Shown in pieces: positions 27,983 to 38,842 of a stretch of DNA of 64,000 nt. Position 1 is the stretch's first letter. Every line of letters starts with the position of its first letter. Position numbers and translations under genes: made by a program. Under the pieces are notes generated by a model. The model worked only from the letters and a program-made list of their open reading frames with translations. It did no database searches and was not told the origin of the DNA. Source of the DNA: an uncultured Candidatus Puniceispirillum sp. (GTDB lineage: Bacteria > Pseudomonadota > Alphaproteobacteria > Puniceispirillales > Puniceispirillaceae); contig CAJJBY010000009.1 of the NCBI GenBank assembly GCA_905182545.1, forward strand, positions 1-64,000. Direction: 5' to 3'.

Positions 27983-28890
27983 CCGATAATCGTGACCGCG
28001 TCGCCGTTTTGATGGGCGGATGGACATCTGAAGCCGCGGTTAGCCGCGTTTCGGCAAGCTTTTGCGGGCAAGCCGCACGCAATGCCGGCTGGGATGCGAT
28101 CGAGGTTGAGGTTGACCGCGACATTGCTGCCAAACTGAAAGAGCTGAACCCGTCACGCGCCTTTAATGCGCTTCATGGGCAGATTGGCGAGGATGGCAAT
28201 ATTCAGGGTCTGCTGAATATCATGAATATCCCCTATACTCATAGCGGCCTAACCGCATCGGCCATTGCCATGGACAAGCTGTTGGCAAAAACGCTGCTTG
28301 CCGGTGCCGGTATTTTGGTGCCGCCAACCTTGGCCTTGGTCGAAGACAGCCATGTCTACCCTGAAGACAGCACCGGTGCCCATGTGATCAAACCACGCAA
28401 TGACGGATCGAGTTTTGGCGTGGTGATTGTGCCAGATGCCAAAGCACGCCCACCTGCCCGCAACACATGGCCTGCCCATACACAATTGATTTGCGAGCCT
28501 TATATCCCGGGGCGCGAATTAACCGTTTCGGTTCTTGATGGCACCGCACTTTGCGTTACCGAAATCACTTCTGAGCGCGAATTTTACGATTTTGACGCAA
28601 AATATGCCGTTGGTGGATCAAAACATATTCTGCCTGCCGATATCCCCGAGCCAGTCAGCCTAAAAGCCTGTCTTTGGGCCGAACATGCCTATCGCCAGCT
28701 TGGGTGCCGCGGGATCATCCGCGCCGATTATCGCTGGGACGATAAAAATGACCAGCTATTCATGCTTGAAGTGAATACCCAGCCGGGCATGACCGCAACA
28801 TCGCTTGTACCTGAACAGGCACGCTTTGTCGGCATGTCAGGTGAAGAGTTGGTGAATCATCTATTGGAGATTGCACGATGCGACGACTGA
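27979..28890 (+). CDS. ddl: D-alanine:D-alanine ligase
   Basis: Ddl makes the D-Ala-D-Ala that MurF uses. The ATP-grasp protein of about 303 residues has the N-terminal VLMGGWTSEAAVS motif, ALHGQIGEDGNIQG, PYTHSGLTASAIAMDK, the ATP-binding VIKPRNDGSSFGV strand and the metal site LEVNTQPGMTATS. I chose ATG 27979 because it overlaps the murB stop (ATGA) and starts at the conserved N-terminus. The 3' end overlaps ftsQ by 13 bp. Confidence 0.94.
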   Translation: MTDNRDRVAVLMGGWTSEAAVSRVSASFCGQAARNAGWDAIEVEVDRDIAAKLKELNPSRAFNALHGQIGEDGNIQGLLNIMNIPYTHSGLTASAIAMDKLLAKTLLAGAGILVPPTLALVEDSHVYPEDSTGAHVIKPRNDGSSFGVVIVPDAKARPPARNTWPAHTQLICEPYIPGRELTVSVLDGTALCVTEITSEREFYDFDAKYAVGGSKHILPADIPEPVSLKACLWAEHAYRQLGCRGIIRADYRWDDKNDQLFMLEVNTQPGMTATSLVPEQARFVGMSGEELVNHLLEIARCDD

Positions 28891-29693
28891 TTGGATGGAT
28901 CAAACCACAATCCCAACCACACAGCCTGTCGCCGCAGACCAGCTTGTGGCGCCGGATCAAGATTGGTTTTTTATCGCTTTTTGCGGTTGCAACAGCAAGC
29001 ACCATTGGCATGGCGATGCTGGATCGTGAAAAATTGACCAACGATCTTTTGACAATGAGCGGGAACGCCGGATTGGTGTTGACCGATATTCAGGTTCGCG
29101 GCCGCGCCCATACGCCGCAATCGCGCCTGTTGGCAGCGTTGAATTTGCAAATTGGTGCGCCAATCCTTGGCATTGATCTGCAAAATCTGCATCGCAATAT
29201 GAGCCAGATTGGCTGGGTTGAGGATGCCATTATTGAGCGTCGTCTTCCCGGCACGATCCATATCACCCTTCGCGAGCGTGTGCCGATCGCCCTGCTGCAA
29301 AATAAAGATAAACATAAATTGATTGATCGAAGCGGTGCCATTATTGATGGCGCTGATCCAAGCCAATTTACCCATCTGGCAGTTGTTGCCGGTGACAGCG
29401 CCGCGCCACATGCTGCCGCCATTTTGTCGATTTTGAAAACCGAACCGGAATTATTCAGCGAAGTTTGGGCGGTAAGCTATCGATCAAAGCGGCGCTGGGA
29501 TGTTCATCTGAAAAACGGCATGGAAGTGCGGCTTCCCGAAATTGATCCCGTATCAGCATGGTCACGTCTTGCCATGATTGATCGCAAAAAAGCCATCACC
29601 CATCGCGATCTGGCCGTCATTGATATGCGCGTTCCACAACAATTGATTGTCGAGCCAAATATTCCGGTAAGAGGAAGGGGAAGCAAAACATGA
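28878..29693 (+). CDS. ftsQ: cell division protein FtsQ
   Basis: FtsQ is a bitopic inner-membrane protein that binds FtsL/FtsB in the divisome. Its basic cytoplasmic tail (about 1-27) contains the WRRIK sequence. One membrane helix (about 29-47) is followed by a POTRA domain (LTDIQVRGRAHTPQSRLLAAL to WVEDAIIERRLPGTIHITLRER) and a beta domain ending near residue 260. The 271-residue length is normal. The start overlaps ddl and the stop overlaps ftsA by 4 bp. Confidence 0.92.
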   Translation: MRRLIGWIKPQSQPHSLSPQTSLWRRIKIGFLSLFAVATASTIGMAMLDREKLTNDLLTMSGNAGLVLTDIQVRGRAHTPQSRLLAALNLQIGAPILGIDLQNLHRNMSQIGWVEDAIIERRLPGTIHITLRERVPIALLQNKDKHKLIDRSGAIIDGADPSQFTHLAVVAGDSAAPHAAAILSILKTEPELFSEVWAVSYRSKRRWDVHLKNGMEVRLPEIDPVSAWSRLAMIDRKKAITHRDLAVIDMRVPQQLIVEPNIPVRGRGSKT

Positions 29694-30988
29694 TCCTTAG
29701 CAAAACCAAAGCCATTACACGGCGCCCCTTTGCGGTTCTGGATATCGGATCGTCAAAAATCTGCTGCATGATTGGCGAGGCCGACGGCGCGGGCGGGGTT
29801 CGGCTTCTAGGTCATGGAACGCATGCATCAGCTGGCATACGCAGCGGTGAAGTCAGCGAATTAGAGGCGTTAAGCACGGTGATTGGCAAAACCGTTCAAG
29901 CAGCCGAGCGTGATGCCGGTATTTCAGTTACATCAGTCACCGTTGTTGCCCCGGGTGGCACGCCATTTTCAAGCATCTGCAAAAAATCGGTCAGGCTAAG
30001 TGATGCGGTGGTTCGGCGGCGTGATATCGACCGGCTAATGGCGCGCAATGACAATTGCAATATTCCAGAAAACTATCAGCCGATGCATCTTCAAACCTTG
30101 CAATATGGGCTTGACGATGTGCGCGGCATTGCCGACCCCCGCGGCATGCGCGGCACCAATCTTTCCGTAGATTACACGCTTGTTTGCGGCCTTCGCAGCT
30201 CGCTTGCCAATTTGCGTGAAGCGCTGGCGTTAAACCATCTTGAAACCGATCGGTTCCTGCATTCAGCCTATGCAAGCGGTCTTGCCTGTCTTAGTGCCGA
30301 AGAGCGCGATCTTGGCAGTGTCATTGTTGATATGGGCGGCGGCACAACGTCAATTGCCATCTTTATGGAAGGCAAGCTTGTTTATGTCGACACGATCAAA
30401 ATTGGCGGCAACCGCGTCACCACCGATATTGCACGCATTCTATCAACCCCGCTTGCCGATGCTGAAAGGCTAAAGGCGATTGACGGATCGGTCATGCCAA
30501 CCGATATCACCGGCGTTGCCCCAGATTCACTTCGCGAAGTCGTTCGGCTTGGCCGAAGTGACAATATCACCATTCCCGCGCTTGGCACGACCACCGAAGT
30601 GGCCGGCCAAACCATTGAACGCAATTTGCTAAGCGCGATCATCCGGCCGCGCATCGAAGAAATTCTGGAATTACTGCATGGCCGCATGGAACGCGCCCGC
30701 ATGGAACATACCGCTGGCAGCCGTTATGTGCTGACCGGTGGTGCCAGCCAGCTTACTGGTCTTGCCGATCTATTTGCCAAACAGGCAAAGAAATCAGTTG
30801 GCCTTGGCAAACCTATCGGCATTGCCGGTCTTGACGAGGATAGCAGCGGCCCCGGCTTTGCCGCCAGCATTGGCGCGCTGATCCATGTCAGCCGGATTGA
30901 GGAAAATGACCCAACAGACAGGCAGACCCGCACCCTGCCACATGGGCCATTCGAACGTATCGGTGCGTGGCTTCGTGACAATCTTTAA
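29690..30988 (+). CDS. ftsA: cell division protein FtsA
   Basis: FtsA is the actin-like ATPase that tethers FtsZ to the membrane. The phosphate-1 loop is AVLDIGSSKICCMIG, the 1C domain spans about 85-165, VIVDMGGGTTSIAIF is phosphate-2 and YVLTGGASQLTGLADL the adenosine motif. The last residues, FERIGAWLRDNL, can form the amphipathic membrane-binding helix. It is 432 residues long. It overlaps ftsQ, but is followed by a small ORF instead of running straight into ftsZ. Confidence 0.95.
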   Translation: MILSKTKAITRRPFAVLDIGSSKICCMIGEADGAGGVRLLGHGTHASAGIRSGEVSELEALSTVIGKTVQAAERDAGISVTSVTVVAPGGTPFSSICKKSVRLSDAVVRRRDIDRLMARNDNCNIPENYQPMHLQTLQYGLDDVRGIADPRGMRGTNLSVDYTLVCGLRSSLANLREALALNHLETDRFLHSAYASGLACLSAEERDLGSVIVDMGGGTTSIAIFMEGKLVYVDTIKIGGNRVTTDIARILSTPLADAERLKAIDGSVMPTDITGVAPDSLREVVRLGRSDNITIPALGTTTEVAGQTIERNLLSAIIRPRIEEILELLHGRMERARMEHTAGSRYVLTGGASQLTGLADLFAKQAKKSVGLGKPIGIAGLDEDSSGPGFAASIGALIHVSRIEENDPTDRQTRTLPHGPFERIGAWLRDNL

Positions 30989-31003
30989 GCGAGGAGACGA
31001 TTG

Positions 31004-31162
31004 ATGATCATATGTTCAAATCCAATTTTCCGCTGGCGACCCGTCCAGCACCATTTAGGACTCCAGCAGATCCACCCTGTCAGTTCCAGCAGTTTATTGC
31101 GCCCAAAAAAATCCATTTCAACCCAGAATATCTTAATCCTCAATGAAGGGAGTCAGTCATGA
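31004..31162 (+). CDS. small ORF (52 codons) between ftsA and ftsZ
   Basis: ATG 31004 is preceded at the right distance by GAGGAG (30991-30996), and the frame stays open for 52 codons, ending in a TGA that overlaps the ftsZ start codon (ATGA, 31159-31162). The peptide starts [17 protein letters not shown], is rich in Ser, Gln and basic residues and has no membrane segment. The codon mix is less G+C-rich at third positions than in ftsA or ftsZ. It could be a real small protein, a coupling or leader peptide that sets ftsZ translation, or chance. The same stretch may also hold an ftsZ promoter. I do not recognise the peptide. Confidence 0.45.
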   Translation: MIICSNPIFRWRPVQHHLGLQQIHPVSSSSLLRPKKSISTQNILILNEGSQS

Positions 31163-32868
31163 CAATCAACCTAACCGTTCCGCAAACAATGCAAGAGCTT
31201 CGTCCCCGCATCACCGTTGTCGGCGTTGGTGGCGCTGGCTGTAATGCCGTGAACAATATGATCAACGCCAATCTTGAGGGTGTTGATTTTCTGGTCGCCA
31301 ATACTGACGGTCAGGCGCTTGCCCATTCACTTTCAAGCCGGAAAATCCAGCTTGGCAGTGCCATCACACAAGGCCTTGGCGCAGGATCAAAGCCCGAGAT
31401 TGGCCGGTTGGCCGCTGAAGAAAGCCTGCAAGATGTGATGGCTGAATTGGCTGATTGCAACATGGTTTTTATCACCGCAGGCATGGGTGGCGGCACCGGC
31501 ACAGGCGCCGCACCGGTTATTGCCCGCGCTGCCCGTGAACGGGGCATTCTGACCGTTGGCGTTATCACCAAGCCGTTTGAATTTGAGGGCCAGCGCCGGA
31601 TGAAACAGGCCGACGAAGGCATTGAAGAATTGCAGGCCTATGTTGACACGCTGATCGTCATTCCAAACCAGAATCTGTTCAGACTGGCGAATGAGCGTAC
31701 CACCTTTGCCGATGCATTCCATATGGCAGATGCGGTTCTGCACCAAGGCGTGTGTGGTGTCACCGATCTGATGATCAAGCCAGGTCAAATCAATCTTGAT
31801 TTTGCCGATATTCGCGCTGTTATGGGCGAAATGGGCAAGGCAATGATGGGAACTGGCGAGGCATCAGGCGACGCCCGCGCAACGCAGGCCGCCGAAGCCG
31901 CAATCAATAATCCGCTTCTGGACGACACCACAATGAAAGGTGCCAATGCGGTTCTGATCAACATCACCGGCGGTCTTGATATGACCCTGTTTGAAGTTGA
32001 CGAAGCTGCCAACCGTATCCGCAAAGAAGTTGATCCAGATGCAACCATCATCTTTGGTTCGGCCTTTGATGATAAATTGGAAGGCGTGATGCGTGTATCG
32101 GTTGTTGCAACCGGCATTAGCGGTGCCACCCAAATCAACAACCGCCCAAACATGATGCCGCAAAAAACCGAGGCCGTTTCGCCGCGGCCAAGCACAATTC
32201 TGCCAAACCCGCTAAGCAGCTTTTTAAGCCCAGCGCGTGAAGCAGGTGCCAAGCCAGCCACTGAATCAATGGCTGATGACACCGCTGATATGCTTGATAG
32301 CCAGCTTAGCAATGAACTTGCCAGCGAAGCGATTGCCGAAGTGATCAACACGGCTGAAGATACCGGCCAGCAGATGGATATCACTGATGCCATCAATGCC
32401 GCCGCACAAGAGACGGCACCCGCTGATCTTGATCCGGCAGCATCAATTGAAAGTGACGTGCCATCGGCGTGGGGAGACGCACCAACAATGCAGTTAACCA
32501 TTGCCAATGACGAAGCAGCAGCACCACGGGCAAAGTTTATTCCGGCAGCACCAACAAACATGCCGGACGAAGAAAGCGTAGATGTGGCAGCCCAAACACC
32601 GGTCACACGTCCATCAAGCCTGATCAATAGAATTTCGGGATTATGGTCAAGCAAGCCGGAAAGCAAACCTGCCGAATCAAGCGATCAAAGCCGCAGTGAG
32701 CCTGCCTTAGACGAAGCTGCAGCCAAAGAGCAGATTGCTGTTTCAATCCTTGATTTGTCACGGTCTGATATGGTTGGAAAAGCGTCAGAAACAGCCCCTG
32801 CCAAGGCGCCGAATGCTGATGAAGATGATCTTGATATTCCAGCATTTTTACGCCGTCAGGCCAATTAA
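31159..32868 (+). CDS. ftsZ: cell division GTPase FtsZ, with long C-terminal linker
   Basis: FtsZ is the tubulin-like GTPase that forms the Z ring. [15 protein letters not shown], the GGGTGTG signature loop at 110-116 and the T7 loop region ([14 protein letters not shown]) are intact. The GTPase core ends near residue 325. A linker of about 230 residues follows, rich in Ala, Glu, Asp and Ser, then the conserved tail [12 protein letters not shown] at the very end, which binds FtsA and regulators. The total of 569 residues is long compared with E. coli (383), but long linkers are common in alphaproteobacteria. GAAGGGAG about eight bases upstream is the ribosome site. Confidence 0.96.
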   Translation: MTINLTVPQTMQELRPRITVVGVGGAGCNAVNNMINANLEGVDFLVANTDGQALAHSLSSRKIQLGSAITQGLGAGSKPEIGRLAAEESLQDVMAELADCNMVFITAGMGGGTGTGAAPVIARAARERGILTVGVITKPFEFEGQRRMKQADEGIEELQAYVDTLIVIPNQNLFRLANERTTFADAFHMADAVLHQGVCGVTDLMIKPGQINLDFADIRAVMGEMGKAMMGTGEASGDARATQAAEAAINNPLLDDTTMKGANAVLINITGGLDMTLFEVDEAANRIRKEVDPDATIIFGSAFDDKLEGVMRVSVVATGISGATQINNRPNMMPQKTEAVSPRPSTILPNPLSSFLSPAREAGAKPATESMADDTADMLDSQLSNELASEAIAEVINTAEDTGQQMDITDAINAAAQETAPADLDPAASIESDVPSAWGDAPTMQLTIANDEAAAPRAKFIPAAPTNMPDEESVDVAAQTPVTRPSSLINRISGLWSSKPESKPAESSDQSRSEPALDEAAAKEQIAVSILDLSRSDMVGKASETAPAKAPNADEDDLDIPAFLRRQAN

Positions 32869-32875
32869 CAATGCG

Positions 32876-32899
32876 GCAATGGCAAGCGTTTGCCATTGC
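32876..32899 (+). terminator. perfect 10-bp hairpin after ftsZ, possible terminator
   Basis: GCAATGGCAA (32876-32885) pairs perfectly with TTGCCATTGC (32890-32899) around a GCGT loop, beginning eight bases after the ftsZ stop codon. There is no U-tract after it, so it may act as an mRNA 3' stabiliser or a partial terminator. About 200 A+T-rich bases, with possible promoter sequence for lpxC, lie between it and lpxC. Confidence 0.5.
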
Positions 32900-33100
32900 T
32901 ACAAACTGTAACCAAATGTGATTTGGAATGACCTAAGGAAAAGAGTAATCGTATTTTAGGTTTTCGATGGCTCATTATTTTTGGCTAAGACTGTTTAGTA
33001 ACAGTCCTTTAATATTAGCCTTTGAATTCAAAAATATAGATTTTCGCGATCGGGTTACCCCCCTCGTGATGGCAACAGATGAGAGAGTTACCGCGGCCCC

Positions 33101-34063
33101 ATGCCTGATACGCTTTCCTACAATATGTTTGTTGAACAGCCGTTTCAAACAACGGTTCGCCAGATCGCGCATCTTGAGGGCATCGGCCTGCATTCGGGGC
33201 GGTTTGTTCGCATGGCCATTTGCCCTGCCCCTGCCAATAGCGGCATAAAATTTCGCCGCATAGACATTGATGGCCAGCTACAAACAGTTATTGCCCATTC
33301 CAGCTATGCCGAACGCGCACGCTTGTGCACACGCATTGTGAATAGCGAAGGCATCACGCTTGAAACCATCGAACATCTGATGGCCGCCTTTGCCGGTGTC
33401 GGGCTTGATAATGCCATCATCGAAATTGACGCATCTGAAGCGCCTATTCTAGATGGCAGCAGCCAGCCTGTTCTGGACGCGCTGAACAATGCCGGCCTCG
33501 AAATTCTGCCAGCGCGGCGCAAATATATGATCGTCACCAAACCGGTTGACGTTCAGCTTGATTGCGGCGCTTGGGCGCGGCTTGAGCCAGCCGACCAATT
33601 GCAAATTGATGTTAAAATCGAATTTGCCGATAGTGCTATTGGCAATCAAAGCTTTAGCTACAGCCATAGCGATGGCAGTTTTGCTGCCGAATTGGCAACC
33701 GCGCGGACATTTTGCCAATTGCGGGATGTTGAATTGATGCAGAATGCCGGACTTGCGCTTGGCGGATCATTGAATAACGCCATTGTTGTTGATAATGGCA
33801 AAATATTGAATGAAGGCGGCTTGCGCATTGATCATGAATTCGTGCGTCACAAGGTGCTTGATTGTCTTGGCGATCTGTTTTTGATCGGTATGCCGGTCAA
33901 AGCCAAAATGACCGCATCACGCCCAGGTCATGCGCTTAGCACCAAATTGGTGCAAACATTATTGAATGACCCGACCGCCTACAAGGTGATCGAGGCTGGC
34001 AGTGAACATAGCCGGTCAGACAGCTTTGCCATGCCCGAGCTTGCCGCCGCCGCAATGGCCTAA
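33101..34063 (+). CDS. lpxC: UDP-3-O-acyl-N-acetylglucosamine deacetylase
   Basis: LpxC carries out the committed step of lipid A synthesis. The zinc ligands are visible: His92 in ETIEHLMAAF, and His250 and Asp254 in VRHKVLDCLGD; the catalytic His277 is in RPGHALSTK. The N-terminal GIGLHSG motif is present at about 27-33. The length of 320 residues is typical. The ATG at 33101 has no strong ribosome site nearby; ATG 33125 (MFVEQPFQ) is an alternative. Position at the end of the dcw cluster, after ftsZ, is the usual one in proteobacteria. Confidence 0.95.
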   Translation: MPDTLSYNMFVEQPFQTTVRQIAHLEGIGLHSGRFVRMAICPAPANSGIKFRRIDIDGQLQTVIAHSSYAERARLCTRIVNSEGITLETIEHLMAAFAGVGLDNAIIEIDASEAPILDGSSQPVLDALNNAGLEILPARRKYMIVTKPVDVQLDCGAWARLEPADQLQIDVKIEFADSAIGNQSFSYSHSDGSFAAELATARTFCQLRDVELMQNAGLALGGSLNNAIVVDNGKILNEGGLRIDHEFVRHKVLDCLGDLFLIGMPVKAKMTASRPGHALSTKLVQTLLNDPTAYKVIEAGSEHSRSDSFAMPELAAAAMA

Positions 34064-34235
34064 GCAAACGCCAGTTGATATCTGGCAAAACAGCCTAAAA
34101 TCCATGCAAAGTTTTGTGAATATGCTACCATTAGCAACGCGCTCTTTTCAGTAAGCTTTTATCGGGCTATTGTGGGGGCTATCGGGATGCGTCTATCCCT
34201 TCTATCTTTATCGAAAGCCGCCAGCGGAGCCGGAT

Positions 34236-35048
34236 GTGACCAGTCAAAAGAAAATCCTGATGTTTGCCGCCTGCTGTCTTGTGGCCGCATGTTCAACCAG
34301 CCCCGAAATTGTTGAACAGGCCGAACAGCCGGTTGATGTTTTATATCGTGATGCGCTGAATACGGCCATCGTTGGTGATCCAAAAGCCGCTGCGCCAAAA
34401 TTTGAAGAAGTTGAACGCCAGCATCCCTATTCCGAACTGGCCACCCGCGCCCAGATCATGGCGGCATGGTCATTTTATGAGGCTAATCAATATGCACGCG
34501 CCATTCCAGCAATTGATCGGTTTGTCGAGCTAAACCCGGCCGATCCGCTGGTTGAATATGCCTATTATCTGAAGGCCTTGAGCTATTACGAACAGATTGT
34601 CGATGTTGAGCGCGATGCGGAAATGACCAAATTGTCGCTCGCCGCCTTTGAAGAACTGGTTCGCCGCTTTCCCAAGGGCACCTATGCTCGTGATGGACAG
34701 TTGAAAATCGACCTGACAAAATCGCATCTTGCTAGCAAGGAAATGGCGGTTGGCCGGTTTTATCTGGAGCGCGAGCAATATACCGCCGCGATCCGCCGGT
34801 TTAATATCGTTATCAAGATCTATGACACCACCAATCAGGTGCCTGAAGCCCTTTACAGGACTGCCGAAGCCTATTATGCGCTTGGCCTTTCCGATCAATC
34901 CGAGCGTCTTTATCAGGTTGCCCAATATAACTATCCGGAATCCGTCTGGACAGAACGGCTGGCCAGTTTGCGTGCCGACCCAGAACAGCCCCCAGAAAAG
35001 GGTATGTTTGAGCGATCCATTGACGTGATTACCGATATTTTTAACTGA
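34236..35048 (+). CDS. bamD: outer membrane assembly lipoprotein BamD
   Basis: BamD is the essential TPR lipoprotein of the BAM complex that inserts outer-membrane beta-barrels. The protein starts with a lipoprotein signal (basic SQKK, hydrophobic stretch, lipobox LVAAC with Cys19). It then has helical repeats: LYRDALNTAIVGDPKAA, FEEVERQHPYSELATRAQ, FVELNPADPLVEYAYYLKAL and RRFPKGTYARDGQLKID. I chose GTG 34236 because it puts the signal peptide at the N-terminus and CGGAG lies upstream; the frame extends back to 34170 without a better start. recN follows two bases after the stop. Confidence 0.92.
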   Translation: MTSQKKILMFAACCLVAACSTSPEIVEQAEQPVDVLYRDALNTAIVGDPKAAAPKFEEVERQHPYSELATRAQIMAAWSFYEANQYARAIPAIDRFVELNPADPLVEYAYYLKALSYYEQIVDVERDAEMTKLSLAAFEELVRRFPKGTYARDGQLKIDLTKSHLASKEMAVGRFYLEREQYTAAIRRFNIVIKIYDTTNQVPEALYRTAEAYYALGLSDQSERLYQVAQYNYPESVWTERLASLRADPEQPPEKGMFERSIDVITDIFN

Positions 35049-35050
35049 CC

Positions 35051-36712
35051 ATGCTGAGAAGCCTGACTGTTTCCAACATTGTCCTGATTGAGCAATTAAC
35101 TTTGCAATTCGCACCGGGGTTGACGGTATTGACTGGCGAAACCGGTGCTGGCAAATCGATTCTGCTTGATGCGTTGGGGCTGGCGCTTGGAAGCCGCGCC
35201 GATTTTGGCCTGATCCGGCAGGGGCATGACCAAGCCCATGTCAGTGCCAGCTTTGCGCTTCCAGCAAATCATCCAGCATGGCAGCGTGTCGAAGAGGCAG
35301 GCATCATACAAGAAGATGAGATGATCCTGCGTCGTCGCCTGAAAAGTGACGGCAAATCATCAGCCAGCATTAATGACATCGCCGTATCGGCTGGTCTATT
35401 GCGGCAGGTTGGTGATTTACTGGTTGAAATTCAGGGGCAGTTCGAAGGGCGCGGGCTTTTGGATATTTCGACACATATGACGCTTCTTGATCGCGCCGCA
35501 GGGCATCATGATTTACTGGCCAAAACCAGAGAAGGCTGGCAGCAATGGGATATTGCCCGCAAGGCACTTGAGGCGGCGCGTGATGCGCTGGTCAAAGCCA
35601 AGGCCGAAGAAGACTGGCTTCGTGACGCGGTTGACGCACTTGACCGGCTTGCCCCCGAAACTGGCGAAGAAGACAGCCTGATCGCCCAGCGCACCCTTTT
35701 GGCCAATGTCTCGAAAATCGGTGAAAGCCTATCATTGGCTGAAGAGGCTGTTTTTGGCGAAGTTGGCGCACAAGCAGGGCTTGGCCGTGCCTTGGCTGCA
35801 TTGGAAAAGGTCGCACCGCTTGCTGGTGGCAAGCTTGATCAGGCGCTTGACGCATTGGCACGCGCTGATGCCGAACTTAGCGAAGCGAACAGCGCCATTC
35901 AATCTGCCGGGCATGCGCTTGAGGCCAATCCTAACCTGCTGCAACAGCTCGATGACCGGCTTCATGAATTGCGTCAACAGGCGCGTAAACATGATTGCCA
36001 CCTCGATGATTTGCCAGCAATCCACCAAACATTGGCAAGCAGACTTGCCGCCATTGAAGATTCATCTGGCATGCTTGGCAAGCTTGGTGAGACAGCGCAG
36101 AAATGGCAGGATTACTATCTGGATATGTCAAGCCAGCTTGATGCCAGCCGCAAAAAGGCGGCCATCAACCTTGATCAGGCTGTGCTTGCCGAATTGCCGC
36201 CACTGAAACTTGATGGTGCGCGATTCACCACCGCCATCACCCCACTTGATGATGCGCAATGGGGGCCGCGCGGCACCACCGCCGTTCGCTTTGAAGCCAG
36301 CACCAATGACGGCATGAATGCAGGGCCAATTGACCGCATTGCCTCAGGTGGTGAGTTAGCCCGCTTCTTACTTGCGCTCAAAGTCTGTTTAGAAGAAAGC
36401 AGTCATCCGCGAAGCCTGATTTTCGATGAGGTCGATTCAGGTGTTGGCGGCGCTGTTGCCGCTGCAGTTGGTGATCGGCTAAGCCGTCTTGGTGCCAGCA
36501 CACAAACCCTTGTCATCACGCATTCACCGCAAGTGGCCGCCCGCGCCAACCAGCATTTGCGCATTGCCAAAACCGCCACTGATAGCGGCGTTGTCAGCGC
36601 CACACGCGCATTAAGTGACGACGAAAGAATGGAAGAAATCGCCCGTATGCTAGCTGGAGAAACCGTCACTGCCGAAGCCCGAGCCGCCGCCGCGGCGCTG
36701 CTTGAGGGTTAG
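35051..36712 (+). CDS. recN: DNA repair ATPase RecN
   Basis: RecN is an SMC-like ATPase acting in double-strand break repair. The N-terminal Walker A is TGETGAGKSILLDALG (about 28-43), with the central coiled-coil arms between about 160 and 370. The C-terminal half carries the ABC signature ASGGELARFLLALK, Walker B SLIFDEVDSGVGG and the TLVITHSPQVAA switch. The length of 553 residues is typical. It sits two bases after bamD and three bases before ligA, an order shared with many alphaproteobacteria. Confidence 0.95.
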   Translation: MLRSLTVSNIVLIEQLTLQFAPGLTVLTGETGAGKSILLDALGLALGSRADFGLIRQGHDQAHVSASFALPANHPAWQRVEEAGIIQEDEMILRRRLKSDGKSSASINDIAVSAGLLRQVGDLLVEIQGQFEGRGLLDISTHMTLLDRAAGHHDLLAKTREGWQQWDIARKALEAARDALVKAKAEEDWLRDAVDALDRLAPETGEEDSLIAQRTLLANVSKIGESLSLAEEAVFGEVGAQAGLGRALAALEKVAPLAGGKLDQALDALARADAELSEANSAIQSAGHALEANPNLLQQLDDRLHELRQQARKHDCHLDDLPAIHQTLASRLAAIEDSSGMLGKLGETAQKWQDYYLDMSSQLDASRKKAAINLDQAVLAELPPLKLDGARFTTAITPLDDAQWGPRGTTAVRFEASTNDGMNAGPIDRIASGGELARFLLALKVCLEESSHPRSLIFDEVDSGVGGAVAAAVGDRLSRLGASTQTLVITHSPQVAARANQHLRIAKTATDSGVVSATRALSDDERMEEIARMLAGETVTAEARAAAAALLEG

Positions 36713-38811
<2,099 letters not shown>

Positions 38812-38842
38812 CGCCTTGCCAATATCGCTTATAGCAATGGCG

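Noticed and set aside
31785-32666. Minus-strand open frame of 293 codons opposite ftsZ
   Set aside because: It mirrors the codon pattern of the ftsZ linker (Ser/Ala/Ile rich, no domain); a shadow of ftsZ.
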